DNA of 64,000 bases from Tissierella pigra (GTDB lineage Bacteria > Bacillota > Clostridia > Tissierellales > Tissierellaceae). The DNA lies in assembly GCF_009695605.1 (NCBI RefSeq), contig NZ_VUNQ01000016.1:1-64000 (forward strand), written 5' to 3'. Each line of letters opens with the position of its first letter. Within the stretch, counting starts at the first letter, position 1. The notes beneath the pieces were generated by a model, which was not told the DNA's origin, did no database searches, and saw only the letters and a list, made by a program, of their open reading frames with translations. The position numbers and the translations under genes were made by a program. Positions 1-10,095 of this stretch are shown here, in pieces.

Positions 1-58
1 GATTATAAATATTGACTATTTGCTTTTTAAAGTTTTCTTCATAATGTTTTCTAGACAT
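1..58 (-). CDS. IS3-family transposase OrfA-like, 5' end only
   Basis: The minus strand reads an open frame from an ATG at 58-56 to the window edge, beginning MSRKHYEENFKKQIVNIYN. That is the usual start of the helix-turn-helix OrfA subunit of IS3-type (IS150-like) transposases. An AGGAGGAG ribosome binding site sits at 65-72, correctly spaced. The rest of the element lies outside the window, so its integrity cannot be judged. Its outer end probably falls between 59 and about 110, next to the truncated kinase fragment, which suggests this insertion removed the end of that gene. Confidence 0.7.
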   Translation of the reverse strand, partial: MSRKHYEENFKKQIVNIYN

Positions 59-110
59 TCTATTCTCCTCCTATAATAATTATATCATGTTCGGAAAAGA
101 ATTGTCCTAT

Positions 111-590
111 TTAGTATAGCCTATCCAGATAGATTAAAGAATAATTATTATTTCTTCTATATTCATATATCTTTACTATAATAAGTACTAATAACTTAGA
201 TACAAGTAGCCCTTGCAGATAATATATTATATTATTTAAAATAAATTGTGGGTTTTCACCAGTTAAAGCAACAAGAATTGCAATTACTATTACTTCGGCT
301 GATACTAGAAAAATAATAAGAATTAAATTTAGTATTATCTTTAATAACAGTTTTCCTTTATATAGCATAGATATAAACATAAGCAATATAAAATAAATTA
401 TAGGAAATACAATTGTATTTTTATAATATATAGTTGTAATAATTGTAAGACTCATCATAATAAAATAAGATAATAGTTCTATTTCTTTATTCACCTTACA
501 GTCTTTTAGTAATGCTCTCATATAATAATATGTTATAGCTGTCTCAAGAAATAATCCTACAGTATCTATTAATATTCTAGAGTTATTCAT
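111..590 (-). pseudogene. AgrC-like sensor kinase, membrane domain fragment
   Basis: This 159-residue frame is almost entirely hydrophobic, with five or so membrane segments, and overlaps the end of the LytTR regulator next to it by 4 bp, as agrA and agrC-type genes often do. It looks like the membrane sensor half of a GHKL-type (AgrC-like) histidine kinase. The dimerisation and ATPase domains are missing: the frame stops at 111-113, just where IS3-type DNA begins. What is seen is a polytopic membrane fragment beside a LytTR regulator; that it was a kinase is inferred from that pairing and the length loss. Confidence 0.5.
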
Positions 591-1305
591 ACTATATTCC
601 TCGTAATAAATCTATTAAAATCTTCCATTACTTTTGATCTTAATCTTTTGCTAATTGGAACATTATCTCCATTTTTTAGTAGAATTAAGGTTTTATCAAT
701 AATCTTTATATATGCCATGTTTATTAAAAATCCTTGATGACAACGAACAAATCCATAAAATGATAGTTTTTTCTCCTCATCTTTTAATTTACCTATACAT
801 TCATATCTATTAATTCCATCAAATATAAACAAATGTCTATTATATGCCTCAATATAAATTATATCTTTAATTTCTAATGTAGCAGTAGAATCCTTGTATT
901 TAACTATGTACCTATAATTATTGACCTTATATTGTTCAATCGCTCTATTAAAATCTTTTCTAAATTCATCTTTATCAATAGGCTTTATAAGAAATTGAAA
1001 AGCTCCTATCCTAAAAGTGTCTGACACAAAATTCACATAACTTGTTATAAAAAAGATTATTATATGATTATTTCTTTTTTTATTTCTTGTGCAGTGTCTA
1101 TACCATTTATTTCTTTCATTTCTATATCCAAAAAAAGAAAATCAATTTTTTGCTCATCATCATAGGCATTAATCAAATCTTCTCCACAACTAAATTCTAC
1201 TATACTCATTTCTGGATATAAGGTTATGTATTCTTCTAAATAATTTTTAATTTTGTTCCTATAAAGTTTTTCATCATCACAGACGGCTATATGCATTATA
1301 TACAC
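587..1305 (-). pseudogene. LytTR (AgrA-like) response regulator, frameshifted
   Basis: Two adjoining frames make one response regulator. The upstream part (1060-1305) carries the receiver start, with the acidic VCDDEK pocket and the phospho-acceptor aspartate in FLFLDIEM. The downstream part (587-1036) carries the end of the receiver, with the FQFLIKPID lysine motif, and a LytTR DNA-binding domain (CHQGFLINM, ISKRLRSKV). Reading the bases around 1055-1075, one extra A in the run GAAAT would restore a continuous frame (KKENNHIIIIFFITSYVNF). So the gene is broken by a single-base deletion, or the read has an error there. It would normally act with the adjacent kinase fragment in peptide quorum sensing. 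Confidence 0.75.
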
Positions 1306-1412
1306 CTACTCTTGAGAAATATTTATTATCATTGATAATATTCTTGTTTTATTATAAACTTAATATATCATAAACGTAAAGAATATTTTGTCAAATTTTG
1401 TAACAATGTTAA

Positions 1413-1454
1413 AATATAAGAAGTTACTTTTAATTAAAAGTAACTTCTTATATT
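1413..1454. repeat. 42-bp perfect palindrome
   Basis: The two 21-base arms are exactly complementary with no spacer, centred on AATT between 1433 and 1434. It lies between the start of the broken regulator (reading left) and the broken transposase (reading right), so it is not at the 3' end of either. It may be a terminator left from a lost gene or a cruciform-forming site near an insertion end. Confidence 0.8.
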
Positions 1455-1562
1455 GGGTTCATCGAAAAAGTAAAAAAATATTTAAATTTTTTTAAGAAAA
1501 TCCTTAAAGCAAAAAGGGTTTTCTTTTCTTTATGTCGAATATATAGAATGAGGTGATATATT

Positions 1563-2553
1563 ATGATGACAGGAGGAAAAAAGGATAAACAACAACTTCG
1601 ACTAGAACTTGTAATGTTAGACCAGCTTGTAAAACCAGATCATGATTTAAGAAAATAGGCCTTCTAGCCAATGCTTCTTCCACTTCTGTTGCCTTTGATG
1701 GTTCTCCTTATTATTCAGGTGCAAGCCATTATGGTGTAAAGATTTGTGATTGCAGAGCCAGAGGTATCTACAATTGTAAATGCCCTAGAAGATATTCAGA
1801 CCCTAATGCTACTTGGGGGTGGGATAGCTATCGTGAACGATGGTTCTTTGGTGATACATCATTTAATGTAACTGCCTCTGATAGTCCAAATGATCTTCCT
1901 ATATATCTTAAAATAGTCCAGGCTAGCCGCCATGATAGTGTTACTACTGTTTTTACTCTAATAGATATCTTTGAGATGTATCCTAATCTAAAATTCAAGA
2001 ATTTCTTAGCTAATGGAGCTATGGATAACTATACACCTTATGAACTATTAAAGCATTATGATATGATTCCTTTCATCTCTATAGATTTAAGAACAAAAGC
2101 AAAATTCAATTGCAAACATCCAAGCATTCTCTGCTTTGATGATAAAGGAAGACCTATATGCACCCTGGTGGAATTCCATATTACAACTGGGGATACTCTA
2201 AGCCTAAAGGCATAAAATATCGTTGTTGGTTTTCTTGTCATAGAGAGGAGCCATCGAAAGAATGCAAATGTTCTAATAGCAAATATGGTAAGGTAGTATA
2301 TTTAAAGCCAGATTATGACCTTAGAATGTTTCCACCTGTACCTAGATATTCACAGGCTTTTAAAGATAAATTTAAAACCAGAACATCTGTAGAACGTTCG
2401 AATAAGGGAATGTTTGTTGACTATCGTATTGAAGATATGCAATTACAAAGTTCTAAATTAAAATTTTGCATATCTAATTTTACCGCTATTAATATCCACC
2501 TAGATGCTTGGATAAAACACCTGAAATTTAGTTTTATAGCTACATTAGGATAA
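1563..2553 (+). pseudogene. IS1182-like DDE transposase, degenerate
   Basis: The sequence starts with a plausible ribosome binding site (GAGGTGAT) and a typical transposase N-terminus (KQQLRLELVMLDQLV), then meets an in-frame TAG near 1657. A large internal part is missing, and the frame resumes with motifs of the zinc-ribbon IS1182-like group: SGASHYGVKICDC, CKCPRRYSD, WGWDSYRE, NWGYSKPKG and RTSVERSNKG. A second frameshift lies near 2160, where one frame ends after GRPICT and the next takes up PGGIPYYNWGY. Several breaks make it clearly inactive. Its neighbours are also decayed, marking this end of the window as a turnover zone. Confidence 0.85.
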
Positions 2554-2772
2554 GTGACATAAATATTAGATTATGATATTTATATTTTTACTGATTTAAA
2601 GTCTCATACCTAGTGGCTTAGTTTGCTATGCCTCTTTTAAGTTATCCAATCACTTCAATATGTATTTTTCAAAGTTCATTCTATTTTCATTTCCGAAACT
2701 TCTATGGTTTTACCAGCAATATCCTTTATTATGATTATCTTAGATATTCTCAGTTACTTTTCGAGATACTAC

Positions 2773-2868
2773 TCCTACTTAATTAAAATAAATCTGGTAA
2801 TTCTGTCTAACTTAATCTTCTCTTATATATATAGATTATATTTATATTTCTAATCTCCAATCATGAAA
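2773..2868 (-). repeat. Degenerate copy of the lanA leader region
   Basis: Aligned by eye, this stretch matches 12299-12393, the sequence just upstream of the lanthipeptide precursor, over about 95 bp at roughly three quarters identity with one gap. The best part is 2835-2866, where 28 of 31 bases agree. It includes a decayed version of the ribosome binding site, but no precursor gene follows it. The remaining bases from 2554 to 2772 show nothing else recognisable. Confidence 0.6.
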
Positions 2869-2869
2869 T

Positions 2870-3778
2870 TTACTTTAATGTATTTATAACTAATTTTATC
2901 TCTATTAATGTTATTATAAAAAATAGTATTAAAGCAAAAATTATTCCTCCCCCTTGAAAGAAAATCTTATATTTCTCTTTATCTTTTTTAAATTGTGGAA
3001 TAATCTCTTTTATTTGAAAAACTTTTACATCTTTTATTTTCAAGTAATTTTTTCTCTTTGCTACAATATATAACACAAAGGCTGTAATCATTGAAATAAT
3101 AGTTAATATTAAGAATTCTATATTTATATTTTCTATTAAAAAAGATTGTTTTATCCAAAATATAAATGAAGTAAAGAATAAATTTATAAACATATGCATT
3201 AAAATAGAATATGATAATTGATTTGATTTAACGTATAGGACTCCAGTAAATATCCCTGCCCAAAATGTATCTACTATTCTATGAGCATGAAGCATACCAA
3301 AGATAAGTGAAGAAATAACTATAGCAAAGGCATCTCCATATTTTCGCAAGTTTTCCAATAATATTCCCCTATATACGATTTCCTCTACTATTGGTACTAT
3401 AATTCCGCGTGAAATAAATATTCCAGCTATTAACTGCTTTTTACCTATACTCGTAAAATACAGAGATGAAAATAAATTACTTATTAAAATAGCTAATAGA
3501 AAATATATAGATAGAAATAAAAATACATAGAAAATGCCTTCTAATATTCCAATTTTTTTCTCCCTTAAAAACATCTTTTTAAAATCACAGGGAAATAATA
3601 AACAAGTTATAATCAGTATAAAACCCATATTAAATAGAAAACCATTCGTAGATTGATTATATATTCCTATTTCAGAAAGAATTGGTGGAACAAGTCCAAA
3701 TGAAATCATATGTAAAATAAACATTAGCCCTACTTTATTGGATGATTTTCTAAAATCATCTTGGTTAATTTTCTCCAT
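2870..3778 (-). CDS. CPBP-family intramembrane glutamic endopeptidase
   Basis: A 302-residue membrane protein of the CAAX-protease and bacteriocin-processing (CPBP, Abi) family. The active-site motifs are complete: EE at 132-133 with Arg137 (VEEIVYRG), His164 (IFGMLH) and His195 (LMHMFIN). There are about eight hydrophobic segments. Members act inside the membrane, and those next to bacteriocin genes are often linked to immunity or peptide maturation. Here it is the last gene of the lanthipeptide locus on the minus strand, and a second CPBP protease stands at the other end. Its 5' leader resembles that of the reductase at 10096-10842. A role in immunity is inferred from context only. Confidence 0.85.
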   Translation of the reverse strand: MEKINQDDFRKSSNKVGLMFILHMISFGLVPPILSEIGIYNQSTNGFLFNMGFILIITCLLFPCDFKKMFLREKKIGILEGIFYVFLFLSIYFLLAILISNLFSSLYFTSIGKKQLIAGIFISRGIIVPIVEEIVYRGILLENLRKYGDAFAIVISSLIFGMLHAHRIVDTFWAGIFTGVLYVKSNQLSYSILMHMFINLFFTSFIFWIKQSFLIENINIEFLILTIISMITAFVLYIVAKRKNYLKIKDVKVFQIKEIIPQFKKDKEKYKIFFQGGGIIFALILFFIITLIEIKLVINTLK

Positions 3779-3784
3779 ATATAT

Positions 3785-3837
3785 CTCCCCCTAAAGGCCA
3801 AAAGTTTGGTCTAGATTTATTATTATCATATATATTA
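3785..3837 (-). repeat. 5' leader shared with the reductase gene
   Basis: The region just upstream of the CPBP gene start, including its ribosome binding site, aligns by eye with 10849-10899, the leader of the flavodoxin-fold reductase, at around three quarters identity (shared core AACTTTTG, CTTTTAGG or CCTTTAGG). The genes that follow are unrelated, so only the regulatory or leader DNA is shared. The stretch 3838-3994 holds nothing else I can identify. Confidence 0.55.
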
Positions 3838-3994
3838 AGGTTTCTGTCCTAACCTTAAATTATCTTTATATATAACTAAACAAAATGAATATATTTCTTG
3901 ATTCATAGTTTCCTCCTTTACTATCCCTATGATAAGATAACATTATAGAATCTCTATACATATATTACCTATCATTCTAGTCAATTAACAATAG

Positions 3995-5042
3995 CTTACT
4001 ATATTCCATATTTTTTATATTACACTTAATAGAACTAATGCACTGCCTAATTATCCACTTAATAAAGATAAATCTTCAATATATCCCTCGATATAATTAT
4101 CTTTATTCTCAAGTACTTCTTTATTTTCTTCAAATCTTTTAAGAATAATATTAATATTTTCTTCAATATTATCTATATATCTATAATCCGTATCATCTAT
4201 ATATGAAGAAGTTTTCATAGCTATGGTATTTGAATAGCTATGGCGAAGTACTGGCCTGTATAGATTAAATTTTTGACTTAGCTAATTGATTGTATTAATT
4301 AAGTCATTTTTATATAATTTTTCTTTTTCAGTCCAGCCCATATTTTTAGCGACATTTTGTAATCCTGTTGCTATACTTATATCTCCATAATACCAGTAAT
4401 CTAAGTGACAGTGTTCATCTTCATATTTTCTTATTAGATATTGCTCAAATGATAGCTGGGAAGGTCATATGGAATATCATCTTTATAAACTTTAAATTTC
4501 TCATACAGTTATCTACCTTATATCCAAGACTAAATGCCTTAGATAACACAAAAAGAGGTCCCATTATTCCAGGCGAAATCCAAAAGATAATAAAGGCTTC
4601 CCGAAAGTCCAGAAACAACATCATATTTGCTCATAGTAGTTTCGGGATCCTCAGTAAATAATTCTGTATTATTTATCATAAAGTCAAGTAGTACTTATTT
4701 AAACTATTAGAAACTCTTTTTAAATGCCCTGTTTTTTGCTATATTGAGATACTACAAAACATGTATATCCAAAACTTGTAATCATTCCAATATCATTTTC
4801 TACAATACCATAATTCTCGAATCCTTACTTAATTGCTTTACACATATCATATCCAATCTTTTCCCACTTTTCTCTATCTTCCAGAAAAGAAAATCCTTCT
4901 GAGATTAATAAAATTATATCTTTAAAATAAACATGATTTAAAGTTCCCTGATCGTACTCGATTTTAATATAAGAGTATATTTCAAAAAGAAATCTATCTA
5001 TTTTTGCTCTTATTTTATCAGATAATTTTTATTGTATTCCAT
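3995..5042 (-). pseudogene. lanC-like lanthionine cyclase, dead second copy
   Basis: Reading the minus strand from an ATG at 5042 with a good AAGGAGG site, pieces match the intact LanC at 8762-10075 in order: KWEKIGYDMCKAIK (compare KWEVIGYDLCKAIK), ITSFGY, a WYYGDISIATGLQNVA block (compare SWCYGNLGIARGLELAA), YKNDLINTIN, and an EDLSLLSG-LGSALVLLSVI tail (compare DMSLMEGTTGIVLALLST). Frameshifts and in-frame stops occur throughout, and the zinc-ligand cysteine of the WCYG motif has become tyrosine. It is therefore a decayed paralogue lying just downstream of lanB, while the working copy lies just upstream. The lower boundary is approximate. Confidence 0.85.
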
Positions 5043-5453
5043 ATTTCCTCCTTAAAATATCTATCTGTATATCATAATATATCTAAAGCAATATTAAGAT
5101 ATTTAAAAATGAACTTAATAATAACCATAATTTTGAAAATTTGGATTAACTACTATTCATTTTAGTAGATTATATTAATTGATTCTAGAATATTAGGACT
5201 TATTCAGCATTAGAGTATTTAAGTCTCATACAATATAAATTACATAACCTAAAAAACTATCTAACTAACTGTTGACTGTCCAAATTGCATATTAGTAATT
5301 ACTTGTACGGTTTCATAATTTTAATAACCCATAAAAATTTATATTTTACGGATTTGCTTAAAAGATGCTCCTCCAACTTTATTGTTTTTTAACTAGAAAC
5401 CTCAAAAGTTAATTACAGTTGTTAATAATATCTTTTATACTTTTTCCAGCTAC
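5043..5453. other. Intergenic stretch between lanB and the dead lanC
   Basis: About 410 A+T-rich bases lie here. I see only the ribosome binding site of the dead lanC (around 5045-5052) and no convincing open frame, RNA or strong terminator. Confidence 0.5.
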
Positions 5454-8400
5454 CTAATTATTATTATAAGCCAGCTTCATGTTTTTATCTTTTTCTATAA
5501 GAGAATATAATGCATGTCTTATTAGGGCTAAATATTTTTCTTCATATTCCCTTTTTCCAGTTAATCTATTGCAATACATATGCATTAGAGATAAGATTAT
5601 GTTACTTTTATAATTAGTATTTTTTTTATTACTTACTACCTTCGATAACTTTTCTTCTAATTCTTTTAAATTTTTTTCTCTAGCTAGTATACTAGCCTTT
5701 AATTCTATCATCCTATGATCAATAGATTCTATTTCATCAGTTAATATATTTTCTACCATGTCCATATATTTTTTTCTATCCCTCCTAAACTCTTCTCTGT
5801 AAACCTTAGGATAGGCATTAATGTCTACAATTACTAACATTTCGGCTTCATTTTCTGTCAATCCCTTTAACATTGTACATAATCCTATAATATAGGCCTT
5901 TTCTATTTCATTCTCTTTTTCCATATCAAATAAGTTTAATATACTAATAATAAACTCACTATCTTTATTGAATAAACGTTCTATTCCATCTATTAATTCA
6001 ATCCCTCCATAGCGATTAATCTCTCTTTGATAGGCATCAAAAACCCATCTATTAATTAAAGCTTTTTCTTGAAGGTCCAATAGCCAAGTATTTAAGGATG
6101 GTATCTTTTCTATAGACTCTTTCTCATCACTGAATTTAAATCTAATCCTTAGATGTTTTCCTTCTTTATCAAAGTATCTTAGATAGAAAAATTTAGGATT
6201 ATCTAGAATTTCTAATATACTAGGTATACTTTTAAGCACCTCATCTTCTCTATTTCCAATTCCATATAATTTTATATATATCCATCCATCTTTAAATGGT
6301 GGAAATATTCTATTTTCATTTTGCAAAACTAAATTGTCCTTTACGTAGTTTTCTATACTTGGCTTATCCACTTCTTTTTCTTTATTATTTAATATAAAAG
6401 AAAATACCATTTCAGAAACATAGTTTCTTTCCTTTTTATCCTTCACAACACTTCCCTCAAATAACCCTCTCTCTAATTCACATAGTTCTAACTCTTTATT
6501 TTTCTTAACTGAAGAATACATTATCTCCATGGACTCTTCTTTTTCTAAATCTAGAATTAGCCTATTATCGTATTCACATAAATAAATCAATCTATCTATA
6601 TTATATTGATAGTCATACTTTTGAAAGCTATTTTTAAATTCTTCAAAAGTATTTAATTCCAGCATTTCATATGTAAAAGTCCATTTTCGCGGGTGTATTA
6701 TTATTCCTTTAAAACTGATTCTAGGAGTATAAATATATTTATTGTCATATAACATATATAGCCTATCAACAAACTTATCTTCATATCTATTTGAGATTTC
6801 CCTTAAAAAGCTTAGAATTTTACTATTTATAGCTGTGTTTAACATATTATCTCCAACTATTTTACATATTCTATTTTTACTCCTTGACTTTATATATAAC
6901 TTCTTATCTTCAGATAATCCAATGACTAAATCTTCTAATGTAATTTGATCAGAAGTATCTTCATCTGTCAAAGCTATTGGAAAATAATAATTATGATTCT
7001 TAAATCTATTAGTTACGTTATTTGATCTTCCAGAGACAGTTAATTCTCTTGATTCTACTAAGATATATTCATCTTCAGAAAGACTTATTTCCTCCCTATA
7101 AATTTCATTATATTCTTTTAAAAGATACTCCTCGAAGAGATTTGCAAATCGTTGAAACATACTCCCAGCCTTTGATGATCCTTTATTTGGTCCTACTACT
7201 ATATTATATTCATCACCTACTTTTGTTATAAAAAAGTTTATATCAAAAGATTTAGGGGGGGTTTTTTCTGGATATTTTTCTATAATTCTTGTAAAATCAT
7301 CTTTATTTAAAATTACATCTTCTTGATTATTCATCAATGCAAATATAATTTTACTATCTATAACTTTTCTAATTTTTTTATCTCTTTCAGATATTGACCT
7401 AGCTCTTCCTTCCACTAAAGATAATCCATTAAATCCATTAGGATCAATTATTTCAGTTAGAGGGACTTCTACATTTAATCCATAATTTTCGGAAAATATA
7501 TCTATAAATTTATCTAGTTTAGAATAGTATTCACTTTCTAAATAAAGATTACAAAAAACATTAACAAAATCTTCAATCCTTTTCTTTAAGGACATAGGTA
7601 AAGTGTTTTTTTCTAAAATTAATCCTCTATTAACCTCCAAATAATCTTTTGTTATATGCAGTTTCTCCATAATTTCATATATATTTTCTATAATCTCAAT
7701 ATTTTCTACAAAAGTTGTATTTTTATTATACGTATCTATTAGTAATTTCAATTCCTTTAAATTATTTGTTATATCTTCAATCTTTTTATTGTTTTTTAGC
7801 TTCGAGATAACATGCCCTAAACCATCATTACAATAAGCAGGTAACCTCAAATCCGTCAGTAAATACTCATTTTCAACTAACATACCAAGCGTATTATCCA
7901 CAACATGCTCTGGTATCCCTTTATATATTTCACATATCTTGAACTTTAAATCTTTATAAGCTATAAAAGATTTTGAGTTTTCTTTTATGATATCAATTAG
8001 CGGAGAATATCTTATATTATTTTCTTCTACATAATTTTTGAGATTATCAGCATTCCCATGATTAGAAAAATATGGGTTATTTATCCGATCTCCATATCTA
8101 TAACAAATGGTATTAAACTGTAATTGTAATTTCGATAGTACTTCATGATTTTTTTCTAATTCATGTATTAGATGACATATCCAATAAGTATCTATCTTAG
8201 CATCCCTGATAGCTCTACTCTCGTCTATAATAACAGTATCTTCTTTTTCACTGTCTGAAAATTTCCCCAATGCTACACCTGCAAATAATCCATAAGGAGT
8301 TGGTCTAGATGATGCTCTAGTTATGTACTTTAGCAAACTAAGATTATAAGCCTTTTCTTTTTTCTTATTTTTTATATCCATATTAAGGGATCTTTGCAAA

Positions 8401-8558
8401 GACTTACTTGATACTAATAGACTTTCATTGAGAAAGCCATACATACTTTCATCACTAACGAATTCTGATATATCATTTTTAGTTAGTAGTTGTGAGAGCT
8501 TGTCTATTGATAAAGCTGGTGTTCTTATCATAAAAATGTCTTTACACTTGTATTTCAC
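5454..8558 (-). CDS. lanB: Class I lantibiotic dehydratase LanB, full length
   Basis: This enzyme dehydrates serines and threonines of the precursor, using glutamyl-tRNA to glutamylate them and then eliminating glutamate. At 1034 residues it is a fused, full-length LanB. The N-terminal glutamylation domain begins at IRTPALS and has the conserved RPTPYGLFAG motif at about 85-94. The C-terminal elimination (SpaB_C, thiopeptide-type) domain begins near 750 with GWIYIKLYG, then has FFYLRYFD, HLRIRFKF and YQREINRYGG. A GTG start at 8558 is preferred over the upstream ATG at 8612, because AGAGGTGAT precedes it at normal spacing. It works with the LanC just upstream and, most likely, the peptide at 12066-12293. 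Confidence 0.93.
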   Translation of the reverse strand: MKYKCKDIFMIRTPALSIDKLSQLLTKNDISEFVSDESMYGFLNESLLVSSKSLQRSLNMDIKNKKKEKAYNLSLLKYITRASSRPTPYGLFAGVALGKFSDSEKEDTVIIDESRAIRDAKIDTYWICHLIHELEKNHEVLSKLQLQFNTICYRYGDRINNPYFSNHGNADNLKNYVEENNIRYSPLIDIIKENSKSFIAYKDLKFKICEIYKGIPEHVVDNTLGMLVENEYLLTDLRLPAYCNDGLGHVISKLKNNKKIEDITNNLKELKLLIDTYNKNTTFVENIEIIENIYEIMEKLHITKDYLEVNRGLILEKNTLPMSLKKRIEDFVNVFCNLYLESEYYSKLDKFIDIFSENYGLNVEVPLTEIIDPNGFNGLSLVEGRARSISERDKKIRKVIDSKIIFALMNNQEDVILNKDDFTRIIEKYPEKTPPKSFDINFFITKVGDEYNIVVGPNKGSSKAGSMFQRFANLFEEYLLKEYNEIYREEISLSEDEYILVESRELTVSGRSNNVTNRFKNHNYYFPIALTDEDTSDQITLEDLVIGLSEDKKLYIKSRSKNRICKIVGDNMLNTAINSKILSFLREISNRYEDKFVDRLYMLYDNKYIYTPRISFKGIIIHPRKWTFTYEMLELNTFEEFKNSFQKYDYQYNIDRLIYLCEYDNRLILDLEKEESMEIMYSSVKKNKELELCELERGLFEGSVVKDKKERNYVSEMVFSFILNNKEKEVDKPSIENYVKDNLVLQNENRIFPPFKDGWIYIKLYGIGNREDEVLKSIPSILEILDNPKFFYLRYFDKEGKHLRIRFKFSDEKESIEKIPSLNTWLLDLQEKALINRWVFDAYQREINRYGGIELIDGIERLFNKDSEFIISILNLFDMEKENEIEKAYIIGLCTMLKGLTENEAEMLVIVDINAYPKVYREEFRRDRKKYMDMVENILTDEIESIDHRMIELKASILAREKNLKELEEKLSKVVSNKKNTNYKSNIILSLMHMYCNRLTGKREYEEKYLALIRHALYSLIEKDKNMKLAYNNN

Positions 8559-8761
8559 AATATCACCTCTTTGATTTTTTATAGATTCTTTAACTAATAA
8601 AATATATAACATTAAAATGCATTAAACACTTAAAATAAAATACAGTCCATATTCAAAAATAACATGAACAGATAAGTCATCATACAATGATTTTTAATAA
8701 TAAACCTTATTATTCATTTCATCTACTGATTTATCATATTATGGTTTTATCTCTAAGCACC

Positions 8762-10075
8762 TTACTTTATTAGCATTAATTTCCCAAATGATGTATCTTC
8801 TATAATTGTACTTAATAAAGCTAATACAATCCCTGTTGTTCCTTCCATAAGGCTCATGTCTTCTTTATTAGTTTCAATAATTTGATTCCCATCTTGCATA
8901 ATTTGTCTATTTATAAAACCATATCTATTTTTTTCGCTAAACATGTTAAATATAATTTCTAAATTATCATCTATTGTTTCAATAAAGCTTATATCTTTAG
9001 TATCCCTATATGCCATTATACGTATAGCTAAAACGCTTCCATATCCATGACATAGTATTGGTGTAATAAGTCTATAATCTTCTACATCTTGGTTGACAAT
9101 ATTAATTAAATCTTGTTTATATACCTCTTGTTTTCTATTATCCCCTATATACATAGCTGCTAATTCTAAGCCTCTAGCTATTCCTAGGTTTCCATAACAC
9201 CAACTTGATATAATAGGTCTGACATCTTTATCATAATCTCTGCGTATATAATCCTCAAAAGAAAGTTGGCTAGGCCAAATTGCTATATTTCCTTTATATC
9301 TTTTATATTGATCATAAATGTTAAATAATTCATCAATCGCCTTTTCAATACCTTCTACTTCTATCTTTTTATGATACACTTTAGATAAGGTAATTAAAGG
9401 CCCTATCATTCCATGTGCCAACCCAAAATTAAAATTTCCATTTGGAAAATCATTTTTTTCTTCAAGTCTAAACTGATTTTCTTTCTTAATATGAAAATTA
9501 ATAACATCATACATATTATGTTTATGATAATTCGTTAGTCCTACTAAATAATCAGAGATTGCTACTATCTTTTTATATTCATCTTCATTCCAATCAAAAT
9601 CCAATAGATAATATAATGTACCTGCAACTCCTAATATAACATCATACATGCTCATTTGCACAGACTGATTATTTTCTAGTAAGTATTGTACATAAGCAAA
9701 GTTACATTCTAATAGTGCTTTATTTAAAGAATTAGAGAATCTTTCTAAATTGCCTGTCCTTTCATAATATAAATTAACAGCAAAACTCATATATCCCAAT
9801 CCTGAATACATAGAAGTTATATTATTTATTCCTACTTCACTTTCAATTTTTTGCTTTATTGCTTTGCACAGGTCATATCCTATTACTTCCCATTTGCTTT
9901 TATTTTCTAAAATAGGGTACGATTCTGAAATACCAATAAGAAAATCAGCATAATCCTTAGGATTAATTTCTTCTGAATCATATTTTCTTTCAATATATTT
10001 AAAATACCACTTTAATATCTCGTCCACCTTCTTCAAATTTTTTTCAGATAAATTCATATAATTCAGACTATCCAT
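8762..10075 (-). CDS. lanC: Lanthionine synthetase cyclase LanC
   Basis: LanC adds cysteine thiols to the dehydrated residues made by LanB, forming thioether rings. The 437-residue protein has the zinc ligands of the family: Cys293 in SWCYGNLG, and Cys342-His343 in ITPILCHGYG. The catalytic-region histidine motif GLAHGMIGP is also present. Length and motifs are normal, so it should be active. The start has a good AAAGGAG site. It lies 20 bp downstream of the reductase gene and some 200 bp upstream of lanB, so the three probably form one transcript. A dead paralogue lies at 3995-5042. Confidence 0.93.
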   Translation of the reverse strand: MDSLNYMNLSEKNLKKVDEILKWYFKYIERKYDSEEINPKDYADFLIGISESYPILENKSKWEVIGYDLCKAIKQKIESEVGINNITSMYSGLGYMSFAVNLYYERTGNLERFSNSLNKALLECNFAYVQYLLENNQSVQMSMYDVILGVAGTLYYLLDFDWNEDEYKKIVAISDYLVGLTNYHKHNMYDVINFHIKKENQFRLEEKNDFPNGNFNFGLAHGMIGPLITLSKVYHKKIEVEGIEKAIDELFNIYDQYKRYKGNIAIWPSQLSFEDYIRRDYDKDVRPIISSWCYGNLGIARGLELAAMYIGDNRKQEVYKQDLINIVNQDVEDYRLITPILCHGYGSVLAIRIMAYRDTKDISFIETIDDNLEIIFNMFSEKNRYGFINRQIMQDGNQIIETNKEDMSLMEGTTGIVLALLSTIIEDTSFGKLMLIK

Positions 10076-10095
10076 ATCTTTCTCCTTTATTTTTA

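Noticed and set aside
4368-4661. 97-residue plus-strand frame
   Set aside because: It is antisense to the dead lanC; the minus strand reads clear LanC pieces instead.
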